Shown here: positions 47,805 to 56,777 of the stretch, piece by piece
Position numbering within the stretch: the first letter of the stretch is position 1
Layout: each line of letters starts with the position of its first letter
Assembly: GCA_947175545.1 (NCBI GenBank)
Contig: CAMWNI010000001.1
Span: 310,001 to 374,000, forward strand
Length of the DNA stretch: 64,000 nucleotides
Reading direction: 5' to 3'
From: an uncultured Porphyromonadaceae bacterium
Lineage (GTDB): Bacteria > Bacteroidota > Bacteroidia > Bacteroidales > Muribaculaceae
Program-made: the position numbers and the translations under genes
The notes under the pieces: generated by a model
Seen by the model: only the letters and a program-made list of their open reading frames with translations
What the model was told of the DNA's origin: nothing
The model's database searches: none

Positions 47805-47860
47805 CCGGCTCGACGGCGGCTCCGGCAGTTTGCCGGGTTCGCCGCCGCTACCGAGGCCGG
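47805..47860 (+). other. Three-tier 21-bp hairpin between rpsN and rpsH
   Basis: Outer stem CCGGCTCG (47805-47812) with CGAGGCCGG (47852-47860, one bulged G), middle stem CGGCGGC (47814-47820) with GCCGCCG (47841-47847), inner stem CCGGCA (47822-47827) with TGCCGG (47831-47836) and a 3-nt loop. No U-tract follows, so it is not a standard terminator. The remaining 181-nt gap shows nothing coding. Confidence 0.75.
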
Positions 47861-47975
47861 ACCAATCATCATCAAAAACCCCGCACTCGCTGCTCAGTTA
47901 ACCAATGTGCGAGCCAAAGTGTGAAAATTAAATATTGTTCGGGACTCCCGAATCAATTTAAAATCATCAAAAAAA

Positions 47976-48374
47976 ATGACTGATCCCATTGCAGATTATC
48001 TGACAAGATTGAGGAATGCCATCAAGGCAAACCACCGTGTGGTTGAAATCCCCGCCTCAAACTTGAAAAAAGAGATCACCAAGATTCTCTTCGAACAAGG
48101 CTATATTCTTAACTACAAGTTTATAGAGGGTGAAACCCCCTGCGGAACCATCAAGATCGCGCTGAAGTATGATCCGAAAGATCGTGTCAACGCAATCTCA
48201 TGCCTTAAGCGCGTGAGCCGTCCCGGTCTCCGCCAGTACACCGGTTATAAAGATATGCCCCGCGTACTCAACGGTCTCGGCATCGCAATCCTTTCAACCT
48301 CGAAGGGCGTGATGACCAACAAGCAGGCCCTCGAAGAGAAGGTTGGCGGCGAAGTTCTCTGTTACGTTTATTAA
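47976..48374 (+). CDS. rpsH: 30S ribosomal protein S8
   Basis: 16S central-domain binder and, in E. coli, repressor of the spc operon. MTDPIADYLTRLRNAIKANH and the end STSKGVMTNKQALEEKVGGEVLCYVY are typical; 132 aa. It follows the long structured gap. Confidence 0.98.
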   Translation: MTDPIADYLTRLRNAIKANHRVVEIPASNLKKEITKILFEQGYILNYKFIEGETPCGTIKIALKYDPKDRVNAISCLKRVSRPGLRQYTGYKDMPRVLNGLGIAILSTSKGVMTNKQALEEKVGGEVLCYVY

Positions 48375-48394
48375 ATGATAGGAGGAAAACAGCA

Positions 48395-48949
48395 ATGTCA
48401 AGAATAGGTAAAGCCCCCATCGCAATCCCCGCAGGAGTTAGCGTAAGCGTAAACGGAAACGTCGTAACCGTCAAAGGTCCAAAAGGCGAACTCTCTGAAA
48501 CAATCAACCCTGATCTGACTGTCAATGTCGAGGACGGCCACGTTATCGTGACCCGCCCGACCGACGACCGCGACCACCGCGCCCAGCACGGTCTGGCCCG
48601 CGCCCTCATCCACAACATGGTTGAAGGTGTCAGCAACGGCTACAAGAAGGAAATGGAACTCGTTGGTGTCGGTTACCGCGCCAATGCCGAAGGCCAGGTT
48701 CTCGAGCTTGCCCTCGGTTTCTCTCACGCCATTTTCATCAAGCTCCCCAAAGAAATCAAAGTTGAGGCCAAGAGCGAACGTAACAAAAACCCGATGATTA
48801 TCCTCGAGAGCGCTGACAAGCAGCTCCTCGGTCAGGTTTGCGCCAAGATTCGCTCCCTGCGCAAGCCCGAACCTTATAAGGGTAAGGGTATTAAGTTTGT
48901 TGGCGAAGTTATCCGTCGCAAGTCGGGTAAGAGCGCCGGCGCTAAGTAA
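48395..48949 (+). CDS. rplF: 50S ribosomal protein L6
   Basis: Binds near the sarcin-ricin loop. MSRIGKAPIAIPAGVSV, two L6 repeats and the end PEPYKGKGIKFVGEVIRRKSG are intact; 184 aa. An AGGAGG-like string (ATAGGAGGAAAAC) precedes the start, a rare Shine-Dalgarno-like site in this window. Confidence 0.98.
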   Translation: MSRIGKAPIAIPAGVSVSVNGNVVTVKGPKGELSETINPDLTVNVEDGHVIVTRPTDDRDHRAQHGLARALIHNMVEGVSNGYKKEMELVGVGYRANAEGQVLELALGFSHAIFIKLPKEIKVEAKSERNKNPMIILESADKQLLGQVCAKIRSLRKPEPYKGKGIKFVGEVIRRKSGKSAGAK

Positions 48950-48978
48950 ACTAAATAACTTATAACGCACCAAAAACT

Positions 48979-49320
48979 ATGATTTCTAAAATAGCAAGAC
49001 GCAACAAAATCAAGACTCGCATCCGCGGCAAGATTTCCGGCACTGCCGAACGTCCGCGCATGACCGTCTTCCGCTCTAATAAGGGCATCTACGTTCAACT
49101 GATCGACGATCTCGCTGGCAAGACCCTCGTCAGCGCCAGTTCAAAAGGTCTCGAAGGCGGCACCAAAATCGAGGTTGCTGCTAAGGTTGGCGCCGAGGCT
49201 GCGAAAAAGGCTCTCGAAGCCGGTATCAGCAGTGTCGTTTTTGACCGTAACGGCTACTTGTTCCACGGTCGTGTTAAATCACTGGCAGACGCCGCTCGCG
49301 AAGGCGGCCTTAAATTCTAA
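48979..49320 (+). CDS. rplR: 50S ribosomal protein L18
   Basis: 5S rRNA-binding protein. [30 protein letters not shown] and [25 protein letters not shown] are characteristic; 113 aa. Confidence 0.98.
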   Translation: MISKIARRNKIKTRIRGKISGTAERPRMTVFRSNKGIYVQLIDDLAGKTLVSASSKGLEGGTKIEVAAKVGAEAAKKALEAGISSVVFDRNGYLFHGRVKSLADAAREGGLKF

Positions 49321-49329
49321 AGAATGATT

Positions 49330-49851
49330 ATGGCAAACAATCAGAACCGCGTAAAATCTACTAACGACCTGGAACTTAAGGATCGCCTCGTTGCCATCAA
49401 CCGCGTAACCAAAGTAACCAAGGGTGGTCGCGCCTTCACCTTCGCTGCAATCGTCGTTGTCGGCAACGAAAACGGCATCGTAGGCTGGGGTCTCGGTAAG
49501 GCCAACGAAGTCAGCGCTGCAATTGCAAAAGGCGTTGAAGCCGCTAAGAAGAACCTTATCAAGGTTCCCGTCCACAAAGGCACCCTGCCTCATGAAGCAG
49601 AAGCCAAGTTCGGCGGCTCCCGCATCATTCTCAAGCCTGCAAGCCACGGTACCGGTGTTAAGGCCGGTGGCGCTATGCGTGCCGTCCTTGAGAGCGTAGG
49701 TGTAACCGACGTCCTCGCAAAGAGCAAGGGTTCTTCTAACCCTCACAACCTCGTTAAGGCTACCATCGCAGCTCTTGGCCAGATGGTTTCGCCCGCTCAG
49801 GTTGCCGCCCGTCGTGGCGTAAGCGTCGAAAAGGTATTCACCGGTAAGTAA
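49330..49851 (+). CDS. rpsE: 30S ribosomal protein S5
   Basis: Fidelity protein near the mRNA entry. [20 protein letters not shown] and the S5 signature region ([19 protein letters not shown]) are clear. Two in-frame ATGs exist; 49330 ([10 protein letters not shown]) looks like the family start, but 49324 is possible. About 173 aa. Confidence 0.97.
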   Translation: MANNQNRVKSTNDLELKDRLVAINRVTKVTKGGRAFTFAAIVVVGNENGIVGWGLGKANEVSAAIAKGVEAAKKNLIKVPVHKGTLPHEAEAKFGGSRIILKPASHGTGVKAGGAMRAVLESVGVTDVLAKSKGSSNPHNLVKATIAALGQMVSPAQVAARRGVSVEKVFTGK

Positions 49852-49889
49852 CCTTAACAACCCCCACACATTCAAATACAACTTGAACA

Positions 49890-50072
49890 ATGGCTAAAAT
49901 AGCAATCACTCAGATTAAGAGCCGCATCAACGCTCCTGCTGTTCAGAAGCGCACCCTTGATGCTCTCGGCCTGCACAAGATGCACCACACCGTGGTGGTT
50001 GAAGACACGCCCTCAATTCAGGGTATGGTCAAGAAGGTACACCACCTGGTGAAAGTCGAACCCGCAGTTTAA
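49890..50072 (+). CDS. rpmD: 50S ribosomal protein L30
   Basis: Small protein of the large subunit. AKIAITQIKSRINAPAVQKRTLDALGLHK is characteristic; 60 aa between rpsE and rplO as usual. Confidence 0.97.
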   Translation: MAKIAITQIKSRINAPAVQKRTLDALGLHKMHHTVVVEDTPSIQGMVKKVHHLVKVEPAV

Positions 50073-50109
50073 TCAAACACTTTTTAAGTTTATCATCAAT
50101 TAATTCGAT

Positions 50110-50559
50110 ATGGAACTTAGCAATCTCAAGCCTGCCGTAGGCTCCACCAAAAATAAGACCCGTAAGGGTCGCGGACCCGGCTCCGGCAAGGGCGGCACTT
50201 CAACCCGCGGCCACAAGGGCGCAAAATCCCGTTCAGGCTATAGCCGTAAAATCGGCTTCGAAGGCGGTCAGATGCCCCTCCAGCGCCGTCTGCCCAAGTT
50301 TGGCTTCAAGAACCTCAACCGTGTGGCTTACAAGGCCCTCAACCTCTCCGATATTGAAGCTCTGGCTGCGGCCAAGGGTCTCGAAACCATCGACCTCGAG
50401 GCAATGCGTGCCAACGGTCTGGTTTCCAAGAAGGAACTGGTTAAGGTACTCGCAAAAGGCTCGCTCGCCCATAAAGTGAGCGTCCACGCCAATGCCTTCT
50501 CAGCTGCCGCAAAGGCTGCCATCGAGGCTGCCGGCGGTGAAGCCGTTGAGGTAAAATAA
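50110..50559 (+). CDS. rplO: 50S ribosomal protein L15
   Basis: Late-assembly large-subunit protein. The Gly/Lys-rich N-terminus ([20 protein letters not shown]) and [17 protein letters not shown] are typical; 149 aa. Confidence 0.98.
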   Translation: MELSNLKPAVGSTKNKTRKGRGPGSGKGGTSTRGHKGAKSRSGYSRKIGFEGGQMPLQRRLPKFGFKNLNRVAYKALNLSDIEALAAAKGLETIDLEAMRANGLVSKKELVKVLAKGSLAHKVSVHANAFSAAAKAAIEAAGGEAVEVK

Positions 50560-50589
50560 ACCGGTCAACCCTCTTCTAAACATTCCCCA

Positions 50590-51945
50590 ATGAGATTCAT
50601 TCAAACTTTCAAAAACATCTGGACCATTGAGGAACTGCGCAAGCGCATCCTCGTAACGCTCCTGTTGGTACTCGTTTACCGACTGGGGTGTTACGTCGTG
50701 CTGCCGGGTATCAATCCGGCCCATCTGATTGCCTTGGAGAAGTTCTCTGATTCAAGCGGTCTGATGCAGTTGCTCAACATGTTCTCCGGCGGCGCATTCT
50801 CTAATGCGTCAATCTTTGCTCTCGGTATCATGCCTTACATCACTGCGTCAATCGTGATTCAGCTGCTCGGCATGGTTCTTCCCTCATTCCAGAAAATGCA
50901 GCGCGAGGGCGAAAGCGGACACCAGAAACTGACACAGTACACCCGCTACCTTACCGTAGTGATTCTCTGCGTTCAGGGTCCCGCCTATCTCTTTAACCTT
51001 CAGCACCAGCTCAATGCTGCCGCAGCTTCTACCGGCCAGACAATCACTATGGGACTCTGGACCGCGGCTTATCTGACCGTAATCCTCGCTGCCGGCTCAA
51101 TGTTCATCATGTGGCTTGGCGAGCGCATCACCGACCGCGGTATCGGCAACGGTATCTCTTTCATCATCATGGTCGGTATCATCGCCCGTCTTCCCCATGC
51201 GTTCGTCTATGAACTCCAGTCCCGTATGCCCGGCACCTCGTCCGGTCAGGGTGGTCTTGTGATGTTTATCGTCGAAATGCTTCTGCTCTTTGCCGTTACT
51301 TGCGGCGCAGTGCTGCTCGTACAGGGTACCCGTAAGGTCCCCGTACAGTATGCCAAGCGCATTGTCGGCAACCGCCAGTATGGCGGCGCCCGTCAGTACA
51401 TCCCCCTGAAGGTGAATGCTGCCGGCGTAATGCCGATTATCTTTGCCCAGGCCATCATGTTCATTCCGCTGACCCTCGCCGGCTTCAACGCTTCTGGAAA
51501 TGGCTTCTTTGCAACCTTCAGCAATGTCAACGGATTTTGGTACAATCTCGTTTATTTCCTTCTGATTGTCGCATTCACCTACTTCTATACCGCCATCACT
51601 GTGCGTCCCACTCAGATGGCCGAGCAGATGAAGCACAATAACGGATTCATTCCCGGCGTCAAGCCCGGCAAGAAGACCGCTGAGTATCTGGACAGCATCA
51701 TGTCCCGTATCACTCTCCCCGGCTCTATCTTCCTCGGCATCGTGGCAATTCTTCCCGCGTTTGCCCGCCTCTTTGGCGTCAGCCAGAACTTCGCCCAGTT
51801 CTTCGGTGGCACCTCGCTGCTGATTCTCGTCGGCGTTGTTCTCGACACCCTGACCCAGGTTGAATCGCACCTGATGACCCATCATTATGACGGTTTGATG
51901 AAGGAAGGCAAGATCAAGGGCCGTACAACCGGTTCAGCCTATTGA
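50590..51945 (+). CDS. secY: Preprotein translocase subunit SecY
   Basis: Ten-helix channel of the Sec translocase, for export and membrane insertion. Plug region (MNMFSGGAFSNASIFALGIMPYI, here LLNMFSGGAFSN), GERITDRGIGNGISFIIM and the cytosolic loop after helix 6 (VPVQYAKRIVG) are intact. 451 aa. It closes the spc group and precedes map. Confidence 0.98.
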   Translation: MRFIQTFKNIWTIEELRKRILVTLLLVLVYRLGCYVVLPGINPAHLIALEKFSDSSGLMQLLNMFSGGAFSNASIFALGIMPYITASIVIQLLGMVLPSFQKMQREGESGHQKLTQYTRYLTVVILCVQGPAYLFNLQHQLNAAAASTGQTITMGLWTAAYLTVILAAGSMFIMWLGERITDRGIGNGISFIIMVGIIARLPHAFVYELQSRMPGTSSGQGGLVMFIVEMLLLFAVTCGAVLLVQGTRKVPVQYAKRIVGNRQYGGARQYIPLKVNAAGVMPIIFAQAIMFIPLTLAGFNASGNGFFATFSNVNGFWYNLVYFLLIVAFTYFYTAITVRPTQMAEQMKHNNGFIPGVKPGKKTAEYLDSIMSRITLPGSIFLGIVAILPAFARLFGVSQNFAQFFGGTSLLILVGVVLDTLTQVESHLMTHHYDGLMKEGKIKGRTTGSAY

Positions 51946-51987
51946 TTTATCGCTTCTTCCCTTCGACTGAGAAAGAAAACTGACTGA

Positions 51988-52770
51988 ATGATATATCTGA
52001 AGACCCCTGAAGAGATACTCCTGATGCAGGAGGCAGCCACTCTGGTGAGCCGCACACTTGGCGAAGTCGCTAAGTGGGTGGCTCCCGGTGTGACTACCCG
52101 CAAGCTCGACTCCATTGCCCGTGAATTCATGCTTGACAATGGTGGGCGTCCCGCGTGTCTCGGTTATCATGGATTTCCCGGCACACTCTGCTGTGAGGTC
52201 AACGAAGTTGTGGTTCATGGTTTCCCCGGCGACTATGTCCTGAAAGATGGTGACATAATTGGGATTGACACCGTCGTCGAACTCAATGGATTCAACGGAG
52301 ACTCGGCCTACACATTTCCTGTCGGCGAAGTCGACCCCAAGACGCTTCAGCTCCTCCGCGACACAAAGGAGTCCCTTTATCGTGGAATTGCCGAAGCCAA
52401 GGAAGGAGCGCGCATAGGCAACATCAGCAATGCGGTTCAGACATTCTGTGAGCGCAAAGGATACGGAGTTGTCCGCGAATTTACCGGCCATGGCATCGGA
52501 CGTGAAATGCACGAGAGTCCCGAAGTTGCCAACTATGGCCGCCGCGGAATCGGCCCCGTCCTTAAACCCGGCATGTGCATCTGCATTGAACCGATGATTA
52601 ACCTCGGGAGCAAAAATGTGGTTGTCATGGCCGACGGCTGGACAACCCGCACCAAGGATCGTAAGCCATCCGCTCACTACGAGCATACACTTGCGATCCT
52701 TCCCGGCGAAACCCGCATCCTGACCACTTTCGACTACATACAGGAAGCCCTTGGTGACAGATTTATCTGA
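51988..52770 (+). CDS. map: Methionine aminopeptidase type I
   Basis: Removes initiator Met from nascent proteins. Metal ligands are visible: Asp in GIDTVVELNGFNGDSAYTF (two), His in GHGIGREMHE and Glu in CIEPMINLG and the later HYEHTLAI. 260 aa, type Ia. The usual companion adk is not between secY and map. Confidence 0.97.
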   Translation: MIYLKTPEEILLMQEAATLVSRTLGEVAKWVAPGVTTRKLDSIAREFMLDNGGRPACLGYHGFPGTLCCEVNEVVVHGFPGDYVLKDGDIIGIDTVVELNGFNGDSAYTFPVGEVDPKTLQLLRDTKESLYRGIAEAKEGARIGNISNAVQTFCERKGYGVVREFTGHGIGREMHESPEVANYGRRGIGPVLKPGMCICIEPMINLGSKNVVVMADGWTTRTKDRKPSAHYEHTLAILPGETRILTTFDYIQEALGDRFI

Positions 52771-52814
52771 TTTCAACTAAAATCCGACTCAAACAGACCT
52801 CATAACAACATAAA

Positions 52815-53033
52815 ATGGCAAAACAATCAGCAATAGAACTGGACGGCACAATCGTTGAAGCCCTCTCGAACGCAATGTTCCGTGTTGAACTTGAAAGTGG
52901 ACATGAAATCATTGCACATATCTCCGGCAAGATGCGCATGCACTACATCAAAATTCTGCCGGGCGACAAAGTGAGGGTCGAAATGAGTCCCTATGATCTG
53001 ACCAAGGGACGAATCGCTTTCCGCTATAAGTGA
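52815..53033 (+). CDS. infA: Translation initiation factor IF-1
   Basis: S1-like OB-fold factor that occupies the A site during initiation. [38 protein letters not shown] is characteristic; 72 aa. Confidence 0.98.
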   Translation: MAKQSAIELDGTIVEALSNAMFRVELESGHEIIAHISGKMRMHYIKILPGDKVRVEMSPYDLTKGRIAFRYK

Positions 53034-53091
53034 TGACCTCCAAGCCTTACAGACAGAACATTACACATCAATTCAATAATTTTACACAACA

Positions 53092-53208
53092 ATGAAAGTA
53101 AAAGCATCTGTTAAGAAGCGCACCGCCGACAGCAAAATCGTTCGCCGCAAGGGCCGCCTCTACGTAATTAACAAGAAAAATCCCAAGTACAAGCTCCGTC
53201 AGGGATAA
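53092..53208 (+). CDS. rpmJ: 50S ribosomal protein L36 (zinc-free type)
   Basis: 38-residue protein missing from the ORF track. [19 protein letters not shown] through KYKLRQG follows the family pattern, but all the zinc-ribbon Cys residues are absent, as in other Bacteroidota. It lies between infA and rpsM as expected. Confidence 0.95.
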   Translation: MKVKASVKKRTADSKIVRRKGRLYVINKKNPKYKLRQG

Positions 53209-53221
53209 AACATTCAGCAAA

Positions 53222-53253
53222 TTAGCGTACTTAAAAAATTTTTCGTACCTTTG
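53222..53253 (+). promoter_or_regulatory. Promoter for the alpha group (rpsM onward)
   Basis: TTAG (53222-53225), 20 nt, TACCTTTG (53246-53253), in the rpmJ-rpsM gap. One mismatch in the -33 element. The start site near 53259 gives a leader of about 27 nt before rpsM. Confidence 0.65.
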
Positions 53254-53285
53254 CACCGAAATTTTTTGACCTACTAAAACAAAAT

Positions 53286-53666
53286 ATGGCAGTAAGAATC
53301 GTGGGAGTTGACCTCCCCCAGAACAAAAGAGGCGCAATTGCCTTGACCTACATCTACGGCATCGGCCGTAGCGCCGCCGTCTCCATTCTCGAAAAGGCAG
53401 GAGTGGATATGGACGTGAAAGTAAAAGATTGGACTGACGAACAGGCAGCCAAAGTTCGTGAAGTCATCCAGGCCGACCACAAAGTGGAAGGCGATCTTCG
53501 CTCTGAAATTCAGCTTAACATCAAGCGACTGATGGACATTGGTTGCTATCGCGGTATCCGCCACCGTAACGGACTTCCCGTTCGCGGCCAAAGCACCAAA
53601 AACAATGCCCGCACTCGCAAGGGTCGCAAGAAGACCGTTGCAAACAAGAAAAAAGCAACCAAATAA
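53286..53666 (+). CDS. rpsM: 30S ribosomal protein S13
   Basis: Head protein contacting P-site t[23 protein letters not shown] and [25 protein letters not shown] are typical; 126 aa with a basic tail. First gene behind the internal promoter. Confidence 0.98.
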   Translation: MAVRIVGVDLPQNKRGAIALTYIYGIGRSAAVSILEKAGVDMDVKVKDWTDEQAAKVREVIQADHKVEGDLRSEIQLNIKRLMDIGCYRGIRHRNGLPVRGQSTKNNARTRKGRKKTVANKKKATK

Positions 53667-53680
53667 GTAATCATTAGACT

Positions 53681-54070
53681 ATGGCAAAGAAAACAGTCGC
53701 AGCAAAAAAGAGAAACGTCAAGGTTGGCGCAGAAGGCCAGCTTCACGTTCACTCATCTTTCAATAACATCATTGTTTGCCTGGCCAATGCCGAGGGTCAG
53801 GTTATCTCTTGGTCATCTGCCGGCAAGATGGGTTTCCGTGGTTCTAAAAAGAACACCCCCTACGCTGCCCAGATGGCTGCACAGGACTGCGCCAAGGTCG
53901 CTTTTGACCTCGGTCTTCGTTCTGTGAAGGCTTATGTAAAGGGTCCCGGTAACGGTCGCGAATCTGCAATCCGTACCGTTGATGGCGCTGGCATCAAGGT
54001 AACCGAAATCTACGACGTTACCCCGCTGCCCCATAACGGTTGCCGTCCTCCTAAGCGTCGCCGCGTTTAA
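53681..54070 (+). CDS. rpsK: 30S ribosomal protein S11
   Basis: Platform protein near the E site. [42 protein letters not shown] and [12 protein letters not shown] (end) are diagnostic; 129 aa. A 7-bp hairpin begins 9 nt after the stop. Confidence 0.98.
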   Translation: MAKKTVAAKKRNVKVGAEGQLHVHSSFNNIIVCLANAEGQVISWSSAGKMGFRGSKKNTPYAAQMAAQDCAKVAFDLGLRSVKAYVKGPGNGRESAIRTVDGAGIKVTEIYDVTPLPHNGCRPPKRRRV

Positions 54071-54573
54071 TTTCTGACCGGCGCCTGAGGGCGCCGCGTC
54101 ATCAATCCCTCTGAAGTGTTTGTCTCGTTCCGTCCGGAGAGCCGGATGTCGCCCAGACGATGTATGGCGCGAAAAGAGAAGCAAACCTACATAATAACTG
54201 CCCAAAGCGGGTCACCAGGCCCCGGAATCACGGTTCTCCCTATCTCGTTTTCTGACGAGAATTGACCATTTTCAGATGACAACACACTTTCCCTCTCAAT
54301 GGTCGCGGCTGTCAGGAAGAATCGGCCGGAGTCTACCGGCTCCCGTCAGGCCATCCGGCAATCCCTATGTTCGGCATCCACTTGTGTGTTGACTTGTTTG
54401 CCGCTCTGACCAGGCGCAGCTTCCACCTCCCGCCCGTCGCCTCACCAGGCTGCATATGTGAGCGGCTGACACTTCAGAATCCATACAATTCAACCCTTTC
54501 AAAACAAGATTCCTGAAAACTCTACAAAGGGAATCAACTGAATTTCAACCATTCATTCAAACCACAAACAAAA
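54071..54573 (+). other. 503-nt noncoding, structured gap between rpsK and rpsD
   Basis: By far the longest gap in the ribosomal cluster. No convincing ORF; the best are 38 and 39 codons. Visible stems: CGGCGCC/GGCGCCG (54079-54096); TCCGG/CCGGA (54133-54146) inside GTTTG/CAAAC (54118-54186); TCTCG/CGAGA (54243-54260); GACCATT/AATGGTC (54264-54304); GCCGG/CCGGC (54325-54340); and GCCGCTC/GAGCGGC (54400-54466) enclosing AGGCG/CGCCT. ACCAGGC occurs three times (near 54213, 54409 and 54444). The last 90 nt are A-rich like other leaders here. No TAnnTTTG box was found. Confidence 0.7.
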
Positions 54574-55179
54574 ATGGCAAGATATACCGGTCCTAAGACC
54601 AAAATCGCCCGCAAATTCGGTGAACCTATCTTCGGTCCCGACAAAGTGCTTGAAAGAAGAAATTTCCCTCCGGGCCAGCACGGCCAGAACCGCCGTCGCA
54701 AGACCTCGGAATATGGTCTCCAGCTCCGTGAAAAGCAGAAGGCAAAGTACACCTACGGCGTACTTGAACGTCAGTTCCGCAACCTCTTTGCTAAAGCAGA
54801 GCGCACCACCGGCATCACCGGTGAAATCCTCCTCCAGCTTCTCGAGGCTCGTCTTGACAACATTGTTTACCGCCTCGGAATCGCGCCTACCCGTGCCGCA
54901 GCTCGTCAGCTTGTTCTTCACAAGCATATTGTTGTTGACGGCAAGGTAGTCAACATCCCCTCTTTCCACGTTGAACCCGGAATGGTTATCGGCGTTCGTG
55001 AAAAAAGCAAGTCGCTTGAGGTCATCGCTGACACCCTCGCCGGCTTCAACCACAGCAAGTATCCCTGGATTGAATGGGACGAAGCCACCAAGAGCGGCAA
55101 GTTCCTCCACGTTCCGGCTCGTGCTGATATCCCCGAGAACATCAAGGAGCAGGCCATCGTCGAACTCTATTCTAAGTAA
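54574..55179 (+). CDS. rpsD: 30S ribosomal protein S4
   Basis: Primary 16S binder with an S4 domain; in several bacteria it represses its own m[22 protein letters not shown] and [24 protein letters not shown] are characteristic; 201 aa. The unusually long, structured region before it makes autoregulation a reasonable hypothesis. Confidence 0.98.
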   Translation: MARYTGPKTKIARKFGEPIFGPDKVLERRNFPPGQHGQNRRRKTSEYGLQLREKQKAKYTYGVLERQFRNLFAKAERTTGITGEILLQLLEARLDNIVYRLGIAPTRAAARQLVLHKHIVVDGKVVNIPSFHVEPGMVIGVREKSKSLEVIADTLAGFNHSKYPWIEWDEATKSGKFLHVPARADIPENIKEQAIVELYSK

Positions 55180-55201
55180 TCCCTAAACCCCTGAAAAGCC
55201 C

Positions 55202-56194
55202 ATGGCTATTTTAGCATTTCAGAAACCTGACAAAGTCGTCATGCTCGAAGCCGACAATACTTTCGGCCGCTTCGAGTTCAAGCCATTGGAGCCTGGCTAC
55301 GGAATTACTATTGGCAATGCACTTCGTCGAATTCTTCTGAGTTCGCTCGAAGGCTTCGCCATCTCCTCCATCCGAATTAACGGAGTGAAGCATGAATTCG
55401 ACACCATTCCCGGTGTCAAGGAAGACGTTACCAACATCATTCTCAACCTCAAGAAGGTTGATCTGAAGCAGATTGTTGAAGGAACCGTTGACGAGCGTGC
55501 ATCCCTGACAGTCAGCGACCGCGAAGTCCTGACCGCAGGTGACCTCGGAAACGCCCTCACCGGCTTTAAGATTCTCAATCCTGAGTTGGTAATCTGTCAT
55601 CTCGACCCCACTGCATCATTCACTCTTGACTTCACAATCAATAAGGGACGAGGCTGGGTTCCCGCCGACGAGAACGAGGTTCCCACCGATGATGTCAACA
55701 TCATTGCAATTGACTCGATCTACACTCCGATTAAGAATGTGAAGTACACGGTGGAGAACTTCCGTGTCGACCAAAAGACTGACTACGAGAAACTCATCAT
55801 CGAAATCACCACTAACGGCTCAATCCTTCCCCAGGACGCCCTTAAGGACGCTGCGAAAATCCTGATTCAGCACTTCATGCTGTTCAGCGACGAGCGCATC
55901 ACCCTCGAGGCTCAGGAAGAGACTGAAAATGAGGAATTCGATGAAGACGTACTCAAGATGCGTCAGCTCCTCAAGTCAAAGCTCGTTGACTTGGGTCTGA
56001 GCGTCCGCGCCCTCAATTGCCTCAAGAGTGCAGAGGTTGAAACACTTGGCGACCTTGTCAAGTATCAGAAGAACGACCTGCTCAAGTTCCGTAACTTCGG
56101 CAAGAAGTCGCTTACTGAACTCGACGAGCTTCTTGCTCGCCTTAACCTCACCTTCGGCATGGACATTGCCAAGTATAAATTAGACAAAGAGTAA
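55202..56194 (+). CDS. rpoA: RNA polymerase alpha subunit
   Basis: Assembly and promoter/regulator-contact subunit. The N-terminal dimer domain ([20 protein letters not shown]) is followed by an acidic linker (~235-250) and the C-terminal helix-hairpin domain ([26 protein letters not shown]). 330 aa, complete. Confidence 0.99.
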   Translation: MAILAFQKPDKVVMLEADNTFGRFEFKPLEPGYGITIGNALRRILLSSLEGFAISSIRINGVKHEFDTIPGVKEDVTNIILNLKKVDLKQIVEGTVDERASLTVSDREVLTAGDLGNALTGFKILNPELVICHLDPTASFTLDFTINKGRGWVPADENEVPTDDVNIIAIDSIYTPIKNVKYTVENFRVDQKTDYEKLIIEITTNGSILPQDALKDAAKILIQHFMLFSDERITLEAQEETENEEFDEDVLKMRQLLKSKLVDLGLSVRALNCLKSAEVETLGDLVKYQKNDLLKFRNFGKKSLTELDELLARLNLTFGMDIAKYKLDKE

Positions 56195-56202
56195 CAAAAA
56201 AG

Positions 56203-56697
56203 ATGAGACACAATAAAAATTTCAATCACCTTGGCCGCAAAAAGGCTCACCGCGACGCAATGCTGGCCAACATGACCATCTCGCTCATCATGCACAAGCG
56301 CATCTTCACCACCCTGGCTAAGGCCAAGGCCCTGCGTATGTATGCTGAGCCGCTGATCAACCGCTCAAAAGAGGACAGCATGGCTAACCGCCGCCTCGTT
56401 TTCTCTTATCTCCAGAACAAGTATGCTGTTTCTGAACTCTTCCGCGAAGTAGCTCAGAAGGTTGCTGATCGTCCCGGAGGCTACACCCGCATCCTGAAAA
56501 CCGGCAATCGTCTCGGTGACAACGCCCAGATGTGCTTCATCGAACTCGTTGACTACAACGAAGCCCTCCTCGCCGCTAAGGCTGAAGGCGCCAAGAAGAG
56601 CCGTACCCGTCGCAGCCGCAGCAAAAAGGCCGCAGCTCCTGCCGTTGAGGCTCCCGTAGCTGAAGCTCCCGTGGCTGAGGCTCCTGCCGCCGAGTAA
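56203..56697 (+). CDS. rplQ: 50S ribosomal protein L17 with acidic repeat tail
   Basis: Large-subunit protein near the tunnel exit. [21 protein letters not shown] and [16 protein letters not shown] are typical. The 164-aa form ends with a basic [14 protein letters not shown] stretch and an imperfect repeat of EAPVA units, a low-complexity extension of a kind seen in Bacteroidota. Last gene of the cluster, before a strong terminator. Confidence 0.97.
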   Translation: MRHNKNFNHLGRKKAHRDAMLANMTISLIMHKRIFTTLAKAKALRMYAEPLINRSKEDSMANRRLVFSYLQNKYAVSELFREVAQKVADRPGGYTRILKTGNRLGDNAQMCFIELVDYNEALLAAKAEGAKKSRTRRSRSKKAAAPAVEAPVAEAPVAEAPAAE

Positions 56698-56728
56698 TAA
56701 AAATTATTCGGTTGATACTGAAACTTTC

Positions 56729-56777
56729 GCGAGGCAGAGTGTCCGATATGTGACGCTCTGCCTCGCTTGTTTTATTT
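56729..56777 (+). terminator. Terminator of the ribosomal cluster
   Basis: GCGAGGCAGAG (56729-56739) pairs with CTCTGCCTCGC (56756-56766), extendable by three more pairs, followed by TTGTTTTATTTT. It lies 32 nt after rplQ and faces the convergent glycosyltransferase gene, whose stop it almost touches. Confidence 0.9.

Noticed and set aside
47565-47924. 119-aa plus-strand ORF across rpsN and the following gap
   Set aside because: Out-of-frame shadow of rpsN; Ala/Pro/Cys-rich with no motif.
51097-51885. 262-aa minus-strand ORF opposite secY
   Set aside because: Antisense shadow of a conserved gene with no family features; the same holds for 27150-28010, 14489-15322, 13933-14691, 38785-39594 and 51934-52776.
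54146-54265. 39-codon ORF (MSPRRC...) in the rpsK-rpsD gap
   Set aside because: No leader resembling other starts here, rare-looking composition, and it crosses several stems; too short to support without homology.
54276-54392. 38-codon ORF (MTTHFP...) in the same gap
   Set aside because: Same reasons; Pro/Arg/Ser-rich as expected of random GC-rich frames.
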